From contig DAVB01000011.1 of assembly GCA_002505455.1 (NCBI GenBank), positions 1 to 44,354 of the forward strand: a stretch of 44,354 nt of DNA. Direction: 5' to 3'. This document shows, one piece after another, positions 36,241 to 44,354 of the stretch. The stretch's first letter is position 1; each line of letters starts with the position of its first letter. A model generated the notes under the pieces. The model was given only the letters and a program-made list of their open reading frames with translations. It had not been told where the DNA came from and searched no databases. Both the position numbers and the translations under genes were made by a program. The stretch comes from Euryarchaeota archaeon UBA52. Lineage in GTDB: Archaea > Thermoplasmatota > Poseidoniia > Poseidoniales > Thalassarchaeaceae.

Positions 36241-37065
36241 TTACACTTCTGCTAATTCAGCAAGTCCGATTGAAATTAGAGTCTCACTCATAGTCTGGGA
36301 ACAAAGGTGGAACTCGCCCTCAACAATACGAATCTCATCCCCATCTTCGTTGATTATCGGGTCATCGCTATCTTCGATTATTCGTATCTTGACTAAATCA
36401 TGCTTGACATCCTGAGAGGCTGGATTCAAGGGCGCTTCAGGATACCCGTCATCGATAGTCCTAATCCTATCTTCCTCATCCATTTCAGGATCATCCCATT
36501 CAACTTCCTCCTCGGGAGAAGGCTTTGGAAAAGGTGCCAATCCATCCAATTCCTCTTCATCCTCAAATCGGTTAAGATCAGGAACTCCGACTGCCTCTTC
36601 CCCGCTAGACTCCTCGATCCCCATCAGGACATCCCAAGACGTCTGAGCGCGGAATCGATCAACCCCCCTTGAAATCTCTGAGTGGAAAGCCCGTTCCTTC
36701 GGATCCATTCTGGACCACTCAATAGAATTCCCATTGCCGCGAGATCCTCCTTCTTCCAGTAGCGAGCCAATGACCGCATGACTGGTCAGAGCGTTTAGAC
36801 GCAGATTTGCAAGATTCCTGATCTGCGTTCTGATGTTCGCCATTCTTCGAACTCCTGTTGACAGTCTGGCACTACCTACACCATCCCTCCGCATCCTGTC
36901 GGCTTCATGCTCAAGATGAATAACCAGGTGGACTGCACGATCCCAGAAGTCAGGAAATGGGAGCGATACTGGGACTCTCTTTCCTCTCTGCTGCCGGGCA
37001 ACTTCGAAAATAGCCTTCTCGATCCGATCGAGCTCACTCGCCGAGAGAGTATCATGTTCATCCAT
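36241..37065 (-). CDS. GINS-complex subunit, Gins51-like
   Basis: 274 residues from ATG 37065. N-terminal helical region (10-145) with the pattern of the GINS A domain, including a conserved-looking RTQIRNLANLRLNALTS helix. An acidic, Pro-rich linker (~150-220) follows. The C-terminal ~50 residues are a small beta domain (VKIRIIEDSDDPIINEDG, then GEFHLCSQTMSETLISIGLAE) resembling the B domain of Sld5/Psf1-type GINS, ending with a helix and a hydrophobic L-I-x-x-G-x-A-E. GINS couples MCM helicase and polymerase at the fork. Sequence similarity is weak, so this is a pattern-level call. Confidence 0.6.
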   Translation of the reverse strand: MDEHDTLSASELDRIEKAIFEVARQQRGKRVPVSLPFPDFWDRAVHLVIHLEHEADRMRRDGVGSARLSTGVRRMANIRTQIRNLANLRLNALTSHAVIGSLLEEGGSRGNGNSIEWSRMDPKERAFHSEISRGVDRFRAQTSWDVLMGIEESSGEEAVGVPDLNRFEDEEELDGLAPFPKPSPEEEVEWDDPEMDEEDRIRTIDDGYPEAPLNPASQDVKHDLVKIRIIEDSDDPIINEDGDEIRIVEGEFHLCSQTMSETLISIGLAELAEV

Positions 37066-37185
37066 ATCCACGCAACTTCCCCGACTCCACGTTCTGTAAG
37101 CGCTCCTTGAACCATTCCTCTGGCCTCCTCCCTCAAACAAGCCTGATTCCGTTGAACTCAAGTGGGGTACCGTACTCCTGGTGGT

Positions 37186-37270
37186 GCAGGTGTACCCGAG
37201 TGGTCAAAGGGGGCGGGCTCAAGATCCGCTGCATAGTGCTTCGCAGGTTCGAATCCTGCCGCCTGCACCA
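37186..37270 (+). tRNA. tRNA-Leu (anticodon CAA)
   Basis: Class II tRNA. Acceptor GCAGGTG/CGCCTGC (one T-G pair), anticodon stem GCGGG/TCCGC with loop CTCAAGA giving CAA, long variable arm GCA-TAG-TGC, T arm GCAGG-TTCGAAT-CCTGC, discriminator A, encoded CCA. No intron. A very large S8 protease gene starts 132 bases downstream. Confidence 0.95.
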
Positions 37271-37402
37271 CATCATGTCAATTTGAGGATAATTTCCGAA
37301 TCACAAACCATGGAAAATGCGATTTATCCCATACCCGAGATATCGCCTTCTAAGTTAACGAGACCAGAGGACAGTTAAATCAACGAAGTCCTACATACCC
37401 AC

Positions 37403-40400
37403 ATGAACACCCAGAGAACGCCTAGCTATCTCCTCATCTCGCTGATGCTGATAAGCTTGCAATCACCACTGATACAAGCTGACTGGGATAGCGAAAACGA
37501 AGCGGAAGAATCCAATTCTCTATTTCCTCAACACACTCCAATAATCGATTCCATGTCAGAAAATTTGCAATGGTCATTCGCAAGGCTTCAGGCACCATTG
37601 GAGGATAATGGCTATTCCGAGGTACCAAGTGAATGGGTTATAGTCACAGATCAAGTCAATAAGATCTCTGAACAAATGAAACACGGCAAGATGGCCCAAG
37701 ACAGATTCTTGGACCATGTTTACACTGTTCCAGGGTCCTCAATAAGTCTGGAAACCCTTGTTTTCTTACAGGAAACTGGGGAAATAGAGCTATTTGCCCC
37801 TAGCCAAGATAGTTTGCAGCCCATTCCAATGACCATCCCAGATGACCCCCTCATTGCAGATCAGTGGCACCTAATCAATACAGGGCAAGACGGCAACAGC
37901 GTGGGCGTGGATCTGAATGTTACTGGGGCATGGGACCGGTACAACGGCTCTGGTGTGATGATACGAATAGTGGACGACGGCCTTGATATCATACACGAAG
38001 ACCTCCAGCCTAATTTTGATGCATCCACTTCATACGATTATTGTGATGACGATGAGGATCCAAGCCCGGTAGAGGCCGGTGACAATCACGGAACCGCAGT
38101 CGCCGGTGTCGCAGCGGGCATGGGGGACAATGGAATCGGGATAGCAGGTGTAGCTTGGGGAGCTACCCACAATCATGCACGGTTTTTGTGCGGTGCTGGG
38201 AGCGCTATTCCAGCCCTATCGGACTTCAATCAAGACATCGACATCTATCATAATTCATGGGGCTACGGTGGTGCTGGTTTCCAAGGCCTGGGCCCCAGCC
38301 AAATTGCCATGTTGGAATCAGGCGTATACGACGGGAGGACTTCCCTGGGAAGCATTTTCACATTCTCAGCTGGAAATGAGTATACATCGGATGAAAATGT
38401 GAATCAGAAGGGATACCAGAAATCAAGATACACAATTGCGATTGGAGCTATAACATACGGCGGGGTACAATCTTGGTATTCAAGCATAGGCGCACCGGTT
38501 TTGGTGGTGGGCCCTTCGAATGGCGGCTCATTGGGCATAACAACTGCCGATAGAACAGGCTCTGTAGGATACAGCTCCACGAATTACACCGATGACTTCG
38601 GAGGTACGTCATCTTCGGGCCCTAAGGTGGCGGGGCTAGCCGGACTCATACTTGAGGCGGAACCCACACTCACTTGGCGGGACATGCAAGCAATATTGGT
38701 ACATTCCTCTACTCCAAATGATGTCAATCATGAGAATTGGAGCGTGAATGGAGCAGGAATGCCAGTAAGCCACTACTACGGATTCGGAATGGTGGATGCT
38801 ACCGCTGCGGTAAATCTAGCAGAAAATTGGACACTCTTGGGCCCAGAGGTGAATATCTCCACCCCACTGTACACTCCATCGGTGAACATACCTCCCTCGG
38901 GAACACCACTCTCTTTCAGCCACACTGTGACTGATTTGCTAAACATCGAGAGTGTCGAACTATTCATGGACATCGACCATCAAGATCCTGAAGATCTGAT
39001 AATCACACTCACCTCTCCAAGCGGGTATACTTCCATTCTCGCTGATACAAATCCAGCTGATTATGGCAACATGCGCTACCATGACATGGTAAGCATGCAC
39101 CATTATGGCGAACTCTCCGCGGGAACATGGACTGTAAATGTGATAGATGTCGACTCCACGGGTTCCACGGGAACTGTGAACGACTGGCAACTCGTTTTAC
39201 ATGGAACAGAGGCAGACGCCGACGGAGATGGTTGGACGAATGAAGAGGAGAATCTATGCGGTTCAATGGTAAATGATCCAAACTCAACTCCAGACGACGT
39301 AGATGGAGATGGAACCTGTGATGCAATGGACGAAGACATCGACGGAGATGGATGGTCAAATGTATCAGAATTGGCTTGTGGGACCGATGCCTATGACCCT
39401 CTCAGTCTGCCCTCGGCAGATACCGACTCCGATGGGCTCTGTGACAGCGTAGATATCGATGACGATAATGATGGAGTTGAAGACAATATGGATGCCTTCC
39501 CCTTGGACGGACAGGCTTGGCAGGATACAGATGGAGATGGTTTAGCTGATGAAACGTACAAATTAGTGTGTTGTACTTACTCGCTAGACGAATTCGAGGA
39601 TGCTCAGTTGAATTCCACATTCTCATGGGACCTAGGCTCGCCCCCCTCCTGGAGCCTAGACAACTCCACATCCAGCAGTGGGAATGCTTCCCTTAGATCC
39701 GGCAGTATATCTGACAATGCAGTCTCAACAATCTCGCTGACGCTATCCACAGAGAGTGCAAACGGATCCTTTGCATACAAGATAGACTCCGAAAGTAACT
39801 ATGACTTCCTGATATTCTCGGTGGATGGGGCACAATTAGAGTCATGGTCCGGTGATACCGGCTGGTTGAACTATTCATTTCCCCTCAGTGCAGGTACACA
39901 CACCCTAGAATGGACCTACAGCAAAGATCAGTCCGTGTCCAATGGCCAAGACGCAGCGTGGATAGACAACCTCGATTTGCCAACCGGTCTCTTCATGACG
40001 AATCCAGAAGTAACAGATTACGGAACACATCGCGACCACGATGATGACGGAGACGGAGTAGACGACCTATCAGACGCATTCCCTCTCGATGGGTCAGAGA
40101 CCACTGATTTTGATGGTGATGGGATAGGAGACAACGCTGACTTGGACGATGATGGAGATGGATGGTTCGATATCATGGAGATTCAATGCGGCTTTGACCC
40201 GTTGAATTCCACTTCCATGCCCAGCGATAATGACGAGGATGGATTATGCGACTCAATTGATCCAGACGACGACAATGACGGATATGCAGACGAATTCGAT
40301 GAATTCCCGCATGATGCTGGTGAGTGGGTAGATACTGATTCCGACGGAATAGGGGACAACGCAGATGAGGACGACGACGACGATGGCGTGCTCGACGAGG

Positions 40401-41683
40401 ACGACGCCTTCCCCACGAACAACGCGGAATGGAACGATCTCGACGGAGACGGCCTCGGCTCCAATGCCGACACCGATGACGATGGCGACGGCGTGCTCGA
40501 CGAGAACGACGCCTTCCCCATGAACGCCACCGAGTGGGCCGACTTCGACGGCGATGGGCTAGGTGACAACGCCGACACAGACGACGACGATGACGGCGTG
40601 CTCGACGAGGACGACGCATTCCCGAAGGACCCGTCGGAAACCCTCGACACTGATTCAGATGGAATAGGTGACAACGCCGACACAGACGACGACTCAGACG
40701 GCGTGCTCGACGAGGACGACGCATTCCCGAAGGACCCGTCGGAAACCCTCGATACGGATGGAGACGGCATGGGTAATAATGCGGATACGGATGACGACTC
40801 AGACGGCGTGCTCGACGAGGACGACGCATTCCCCCTCAGCCCGGCAGAATCTGTAGACACGGACGGAGACGGCCTGGGTAACAATGCGGATATGGATGAC
40901 GACTCAGACGGCGTGCTCGACGAGGACGACGCATTCCCTCTGAATGCCACCGAGCAGTATGATCTCGACGGCGATGGCACTGGCGACAACGCTGATACAG
41001 ACGATGATGGTGATGGATTCGAGGACATCCTCGACGTCTTCCCTCTGAACGCCACCGAGTGGGCCGACTTCGACGGCGATGGTACTGGCGACAACGTCGA
41101 TACTGACGACGATGGTGACGGCGTTGATGACGCAGCAGATAGTTGCCCAGACACTCTTGTTACAATGAGTCAGACAGATACTAGGGGCTGCTCGGCCGAA
41201 CAGAGGGATACAGATGGCGATGGAACGAACGACTTCATTGATGATGACGACGACGGCGACGGATGGTCGGATTTAGATGAGAGCGTATGTGGAACAGACC
41301 CCCTTCTGCTATCTGATAAGCCAATAGACAGCGACGGGGACCTCCTCTGCGATGTCCTGGACGACGATGATGATAACGATGGTATTGCGGACCTGCTAGA
41401 TGCATTCCCATTGGATTCCTCAGAGAGCGTTGATACGGATGGCGACCTCATCGGGGACAATTCCGATACTGACGATGACAACGATGGAGTACTCGATGCA
41501 AATGACGCATACCCCCTTGATGAGACGAGGACGTATGACGAGAGGATTCTGATAGGGGCTGCAGCCATAGGAGCAGCACTAATCGCAGCTTTGGGCGTTG
41601 CATCTGTCTCGGGCGTCAGGAAAAGAAAGTCCAAGCCGGACAATACCGATATTCAGATGATGCTCCAAGCTCTTGAGAAATAG
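37403..41683 (+). CDS. giant kexin-like S8 protease with P domain and TSP3 repeat stalk
   Basis: 1426 residues. Signal peptide (1-26), propeptide, then a subtilisin domain closest to kexin/furin: Asp191 (VDDGLDIIHEDL), His229 (DNHGTAVAG), Asn325 (SAGNE), Ser403 (GTSSSGP). A P domain (about 500-600) follows, ending in TVNDWQLVLHG. TSP3-like DxDxDG repeats then start, interrupted by a beta-sandwich domain (~735-865), and continue to ~1380 with a regular 35-residue unit. One transmembrane helix (~1392-1410) and a short basic tail anchor it. It should be a calcium-stabilised surface protease held away from the membrane by a long stalk. Its last codons precede truD by only 16 bases. Confidence 0.95.
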   Translation: MNTQRTPSYLLISLMLISLQSPLIQADWDSENEAEESNSLFPQHTPIIDSMSENLQWSFARLQAPLEDNGYSEVPSEWVIVTDQVNKISEQMKHGKMAQDRFLDHVYTVPGSSISLETLVFLQETGEIELFAPSQDSLQPIPMTIPDDPLIADQWHLINTGQDGNSVGVDLNVTGAWDRYNGSGVMIRIVDDGLDIIHEDLQPNFDASTSYDYCDDDEDPSPVEAGDNHGTAVAGVAAGMGDNGIGIAGVAWGATHNHARFLCGAGSAIPALSDFNQDIDIYHNSWGYGGAGFQGLGPSQIAMLESGVYDGRTSLGSIFTFSAGNEYTSDENVNQKGYQKSRYTIAIGAITYGGVQSWYSSIGAPVLVVGPSNGGSLGITTADRTGSVGYSSTNYTDDFGGTSSSGPKVAGLAGLILEAEPTLTWRDMQAILVHSSTPNDVNHENWSVNGAGMPVSHYYGFGMVDATAAVNLAENWTLLGPEVNISTPLYTPSVNIPPSGTPLSFSHTVTDLLNIESVELFMDIDHQDPEDLIITLTSPSGYTSILADTNPADYGNMRYHDMVSMHHYGELSAGTWTVNVIDVDSTGSTGTVNDWQLVLHGTEADADGDGWTNEEENLCGSMVNDPNSTPDDVDGDGTCDAMDEDIDGDGWSNVSELACGTDAYDPLSLPSADTDSDGLCDSVDIDDDNDGVEDNMDAFPLDGQAWQDTDGDGLADETYKLVCCTYSLDEFEDAQLNSTFSWDLGSPPSWSLDNSTSSSGNASLRSGSISDNAVSTISLTLSTESANGSFAYKIDSESNYDFLIFSVDGAQLESWSGDTGWLNYSFPLSAGTHTLEWTYSKDQSVSNGQDAAWIDNLDLPTGLFMTNPEVTDYGTHRDHDDDGDGVDDLSDAFPLDGSETTDFDGDGIGDNADLDDDGDGWFDIMEIQCGFDPLNSTSMPSDNDEDGLCDSIDPDDDNDGYADEFDEFPHDAGEWVDTDSDGIGDNADEDDDDDGVLDEDDAFPTNNAEWNDLDGDGLGSNADTDDDGDGVLDENDAFPMNATEWADFDGDGLGDNADTDDDDDGVLDEDDAFPKDPSETLDTDSDGIGDNADTDDDSDGVLDEDDAFPKDPSETLDTDGDGMGNNADTDDDSDGVLDEDDAFPLSPAESVDTDGDGLGNNADMDDDSDGVLDEDDAFPLNATEQYDLDGDGTGDNADTDDDGDGFEDILDVFPLNATEWADFDGDGTGDNVDTDDDGDGVDDAADSCPDTLVTMSQTDTRGCSAEQRDTDGDGTNDFIDDDDDGDGWSDLDESVCGTDPLLLSDKPIDSDGDLLCDVLDDDDDNDGIADLLDAFPLDSSESVDTDGDLIGDNSDTDDDNDGVLDANDAYPLDETRTYDERILIGAAAIGAALIAALGVASVSGVRKRKSKPDNTDIQMMLQALEK
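40280..41224 (+). repeat. nine tandem 105-bp (35-residue) TSP3 units
   Basis: The core ggcgtgctcgacgag starts at 40385, 40490, 40595, 40700, 40805 and 40910, an exact 105-base spacing. Diverged copies in the same register start at 40280, 41015 and 41120. Each unit encodes GVLDEDDAFP-x-E-x-DxDGxGDNADTDDDxD. Some neighbouring units are nearly identical at the DNA level, including third positions. Confidence 0.9.
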
Positions 41684-41699
41684 GATAAGAGGCCATAAA

Positions 41700-42962
41700 A
41701 TGGCAAAGATAAGGACAACCCCTGAAGAATTTCAGGTGGATGAGTTTTATTCTGAAGATGAGCCAATTTTCAGAGAGGATACAGCACTACCCTATCGGAT
41801 ATTCAAATTGACGAAGACTGGATGGGAGACTCAGGCCCTCATGTCGAATATATCGAAAAAACATGGAATACCTGTTGATGCATGGGGCTTCTCGGGACTC
41901 AAGGATAGACGTTCAAAGACAACCCAATTAGTTTCGTTACCTTTCAGATACGCTCCTAAACATCGCATTTCAGGAGGGGATTGGACTCTCGACCCCCATG
42001 GGACTTTCGATCGTCATCTAAGATCGGGCGATCACAGCGGAAACAGATTCTCAATAGTAGTCAGAGACATACGGCATAGGGAGACACAGTTGCTCCCGAG
42101 CCGTGTTGAGCAGATTTCCAAGATCGGGCTGCCTAATTGGTTTGATTCGCAGAGATTCGGCTCAGCGGCCATTGGAAAATTACCCGGAGATTTACTCATG
42201 AAGGGGGACTTGGTAGGGGCGATGAAACTTCACTTGACAGAAACCCAACCATCAGACCGCTCAAGTCGACGTAGGGATAGGAAATATCTGAAGTCAATTT
42301 GGCCAGACATCGATGGGGTAAAGACCGACTCCATAGGTCATCAGCCTTTCAGACGAGTAATAGACGGCTGGAAGTCATCCTCGAGATCAACAACTCGGAA
42401 AAAATCCCTTTACGAATCATCCCTGTCCGCGTATCTCGCAATGCCTAGAAGGCTACGAGGCCTTTGGGTATCAGCATGGCAATCGTATATCTGGAATGAC
42501 GTCCTCAGGAACACTCTCCTTGAAAACATCGAGAACCACCTATTGAGGCCAGTGGACATAGGCGTAGGCGGGCCACTACTCTACCCAGAGGCCCCGCCAG
42601 GGAGGCGCGGATACGCCAAGAGGTCTCTAGTGGAATCTCTTGCAGAACGTCTGAAAGAAATTCCAAAGTCCATTAGGATGCCAGTTCCGTCCATGGTAAA
42701 AGAGCCAAAGACCGGCGATCCAATGATATCGAGAATACACTCGAATCCCCCTCATCCCGATATCGACTTTGATCTTCTAAAGATCAAAATGGCAGATTTC
42801 AGCCGAGAAACAGTTTTGCATCCTGGAGAAATACAGTGCACGGAACCCGTTATTGACGATATGCACGGTTCCCCGAAACATAAGAGATGGACTTGTAAAA
42901 TTTCATTCACCCTGCCGCCTGGGTCATATGCTACTAATGTCATACGGAGATTGTTCGATTAA
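41700..42962 (+). CDS. truD: tRNA pseudouridine synthase TruD
   Basis: About 420 residues from ATG 41700, which has an AGG ribosome-binding site; the longer frame from 41673 overlaps the protease and is not needed. Family motifs: EEFQVDEFYSED at the start, YRIFKLTKTGWETQAL, the catalytic Asp in GFSGLKDRRSKTTQ, GNRFSIVVRD, and NWFDSQRFGS. TruD makes pseudouridine 13 in bacterial tRNA; archaeal/eukaryotic members of this family (Pus7) modify U35 or U13. The C-terminal part carries the usual insertion domain. Confidence 0.95.
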   Translation: MAKIRTTPEEFQVDEFYSEDEPIFREDTALPYRIFKLTKTGWETQALMSNISKKHGIPVDAWGFSGLKDRRSKTTQLVSLPFRYAPKHRISGGDWTLDPHGTFDRHLRSGDHSGNRFSIVVRDIRHRETQLLPSRVEQISKIGLPNWFDSQRFGSAAIGKLPGDLLMKGDLVGAMKLHLTETQPSDRSSRRRDRKYLKSIWPDIDGVKTDSIGHQPFRRVIDGWKSSSRSTTRKKSLYESSLSAYLAMPRRLRGLWVSAWQSYIWNDVLRNTLLENIENHLLRPVDIGVGGPLLYPEAPPGRRGYAKRSLVESLAERLKEIPKSIRMPVPSMVKEPKTGDPMISRIHSNPPHPDIDFDLLKIKMADFSRETVLHPGEIQCTEPVIDDMHGSPKHKRWTCKISFTLPPGSYATNVIRRLFD

Positions 42963-42988
42963 AACTCATAATCACCAATATCCTCCAA

Positions 42989-43795
42989 TCACCTGAGAAG
43001 CAATTCCAGCATTTCGATAACCCCCAAAGGCCCCTTTTTCTGAGTGATACTATCAGCGGCATTGCGAACCTCATCTATTTCCCCATCAACAGCCACAGAA
43101 TAGCCCGTCAGATTGAACATCGGAACATCATTCAATGCATCTCCGCAGGATAGAACTCTGGATGGATCAATTCCCCTTCTGGAGAGTTGAATCTCCAATG
43201 CCGACCTCTTATTCACGCCTCTTTCAGTAACATGTATGGCAAAACCAGTCCCAACAACCCTAAGATCGGACCACTCAGAGTCGGCAAGAAGAGTGCGCAT
43301 CCGATCTATATCATAGGGCCCCGAAACACACCATTCAGTCTCTCTCCATCTATTCGACTCAATTCCCCCTGGGTCAATTTCTTGCATCTCGCCTGCCAAC
43401 CACTCAATCGCATCCCTGCATCTCTCACCATTCGCCATTGGCTCTATTCCTCTTTTCTGTGGCCCATCCCAAAGAATCCCTCCATTTTCCGCCACAATGA
43501 ATCCAGACAATCCAAGAGCCTGATGAACGGGAGTCAGATTTGGCAAGGTTCTTCCCGATGCGAGAGACACGGAAACACCTTTCTTTTCGATTTCCTTGAC
43601 CAAACCAATCAACCCCTCAGGCATGCCTGATCGATCCATCAAAGTCCCGTCAACATCGAACACAATCATGTCAATATCTCTAAGATTTGGAATTTTGCTG
43701 CCATCCTTCACGTGTCTCGCCCGGACATCTCTAGTAGACCGCAGTTTGAAGTTATACGCACCTCCACGCATCTTCATGGATACAGACAAATTCAC
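42989..43795 (-). CDS. HAD-superfamily phosphatase, phosphoglycolate phosphatase-like
   Basis: Up to 268 residues. HAD motif I is FDVDGTLMD, motif II SLASGRTLPN, the motif III lysine lies in GVNKRSALE, and motif IV is CGDALNDVPMF. The cap between motifs II and III and the ENGGILWDG strand place it in the Cof/archaeal phosphoglycolate phosphatase group. Family members dephosphorylate small phosphorylated metabolites. The start is uncertain: the first ~40 residues precede the fold, and ATG 43771 or 43669 could be used. The longest form overlaps the leader of the divergent ATPase gene. Confidence 0.88.
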   Translation of the reverse strand: MNLSVSMKMRGGAYNFKLRSTRDVRARHVKDGSKIPNLRDIDMIVFDVDGTLMDRSGMPEGLIGLVKEIEKKGVSVSLASGRTLPNLTPVHQALGLSGFIVAENGGILWDGPQKRGIEPMANGERCRDAIEWLAGEMQEIDPGGIESNRWRETEWCVSGPYDIDRMRTLLADSEWSDLRVVGTGFAIHVTERGVNKRSALEIQLSRRGIDPSRVLSCGDALNDVPMFNLTGYSVAVDGEIDEVRNAADSITQKKGPLGVIEMLELLLR

Positions 43796-43832
43796 TCTGA
43801 ATACGTCTGATATTCACCCTCTGAAAACCCCT

Positions 43833-44354
43833 ATGAATTTCAAAGATATAGGCGATATATCACTTATGAAAATGAATATTCCAGATATCGAAAGTATCGA
43901 CGAGCCAGAAATACTAGCTGATGGAATTACTGAATTTGAATGGGGCCTACGTGGTATAGACTGCCCAGATTGTGCGATGAAAGCTACTACAGTCCTGAAG
44001 AGAATGCCCGGTGTGACTGAAGTCAGAGTATCAGCCACCGAGGGGCGAGTAAGAGTTGCCATGGATATTTCCATAGGGCGAACTTCGAGAGCATGCACCC
44101 TACTTTCCGGACTTGGGCACACTCCCGATATAGGGTGGGAAGAAGTCATCGGCGTCACGCCCTCTATCGTTGCCTCGACTCTTGGAATAGACAAAAATCA
44201 GCTGAAAAACAGAATCTTGGAAGTGCCCGGGATTCTAGATGCCCGATTTGAAGATGCCAAGATCGAAATAATCAGAGTTCCGATAAAAGATCTCAGAATA
44301 AGAAATTATGCCGGATATAGGTTGAACAAGATACTGGGGGGGAGATTGAGAACA
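43833..44354 (+). CDS. heavy-metal P-type ATPase, N-terminal part
   Basis: The frame runs off the end of the window, with 174 codons visible. After ~35 acidic residues there is a heavy-metal-associated domain with the metal site GIDCPDCAMKA and the following VLKRMPGVTEVRVSA. A second, related stretch (VASTLGIDKNQLKNRILEV, then PGILDARFEDAKIEII) repeats the fold pattern but lacks the two cysteines. This is the usual N-terminus of copper/zinc/cadmium-exporting ATPases; the membrane and ATPase domains would be downstream. An in-frame ATG at 43776 is an alternative start. A different HMA protein cannot be excluded. Confidence 0.72.
   Translation, partial: MNFKDIGDISLMKMNIPDIESIDEPEILADGITEFEWGLRGIDCPDCAMKATTVLKRMPGVTEVRVSATEGRVRVAMDISIGRTSRACTLLSGLGHTPDIGWEEVIGVTPSIVASTLGIDKNQLKNRILEVPGILDARFEDAKIEIIRVPIKDLRIRNYAGYRLNKILGGRLRT

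Noticed and set aside
40173..41154. Long Ser/Pro-rich and Arg-rich minus-strand ORFs
   Set aside because: Both are shadows of the 105-bp Asp-rich repeats; their low-complexity composition comes from the opposite strand.
40280..41224. Regular repeats considered as a CRISPR array
   Set aside because: The repeats are contiguous, in frame and encode calcium-binding units; there are no unique spacers and no cas genes.

Overview
The window looks like a piece of the genome of a planktonic euryarchaeon of the Marine Group II type (Poseidoniia, Thermoplasmatota). The information-processing genes are clearly archaeal: FEN1, family B DNA polymerase with PCNA-binding tail, a GINS-like protein, EF-1alpha next to ribosomal protein S10, S8e next to SRP19, an MCT-1-like PUA protein, Sec61 beta and a Trm11/TrmG10-type methyltransferase. 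They are mixed with bacterial-looking metabolism (RibD, RimK, an A1-type cytochrome oxidase, ParA, a bleomycin-hydrolase peptidase) and with very large secreted calcium-repeat proteins and subtilisins. The group assignment is an inference from gene content; no rRNA gene is present. Coding density is very high: no gene-free stretch reaches 300 bases, and several convergent gene pairs are separated by only 1-26 bases.

Layout. 1-924: 3' end of a secreted Gln/Gly-rich, thrombospondin-type-3-like protein, closed by a 12-bp hairpin. 1032-4151: membrane protein, FEN1 and a tRNA guanine methyltransferase. 4283-6889: tRNA-Arg and a membrane-anchored subtilisin. 6861-9126: RibD, a divergent lipid kinase, and tRNA-Ser. 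9170-13803: cytochrome c oxidase operon in the order II-I-III-IV, with an unusual domain fused to the front of subunit I. 13965-18650: toprim protein, Lrp/AsnC regulator, NSUN-type RNA methyltransferase, YbaK deacylase, two unrecognised proteins and a 59-residue Sec61 beta. 18674-25293: small Cys-rich ORF, Xer recombinase, RimK, a SAP-domain membrane protein, ParA and a DMT transporter. 25298-29156: iodotyrosine-deiodinase-like flavoprotein, secreted protein, PUA protein, S8e, SRP19 and a branched-chain aminotransferase. 29258-34841: PolB, PKD lipoprotein, EF-1alpha and S10. 34849-37270: bleomycin hydrolase, GINS-like protein and tRNA-Leu. 37403-41683: a 1426-residue kexin-like protease with an array of 105-bp repeats. 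41700-44354: TruD, a HAD phosphatase and the start of a metal-transporting P-type ATPase.

How the parts may work together. The secreted TSP3 protein, two subtilisins, PKD lipoprotein and bleomycin hydrolase fit a protein-degrading, particle-associated heterotroph respiring through the encoded heme-copper oxidase. The most intriguing group is the SAP-domain transmembrane protein directly upstream of ParA, close to a Xer recombinase. A cytosolic DNA-binding domain joined to a membrane helix beside a partition ATPase, with no ParB nearby, could be a membrane-tethered chromosome-segregation module. That is a hypothesis. Other points for a second look are the CxCH-containing extension on oxidase subunit I, the intact substrate-binding triad of the deiodinase-like enzyme, and the nucleotide-level regularity of the 105-bp repeats.
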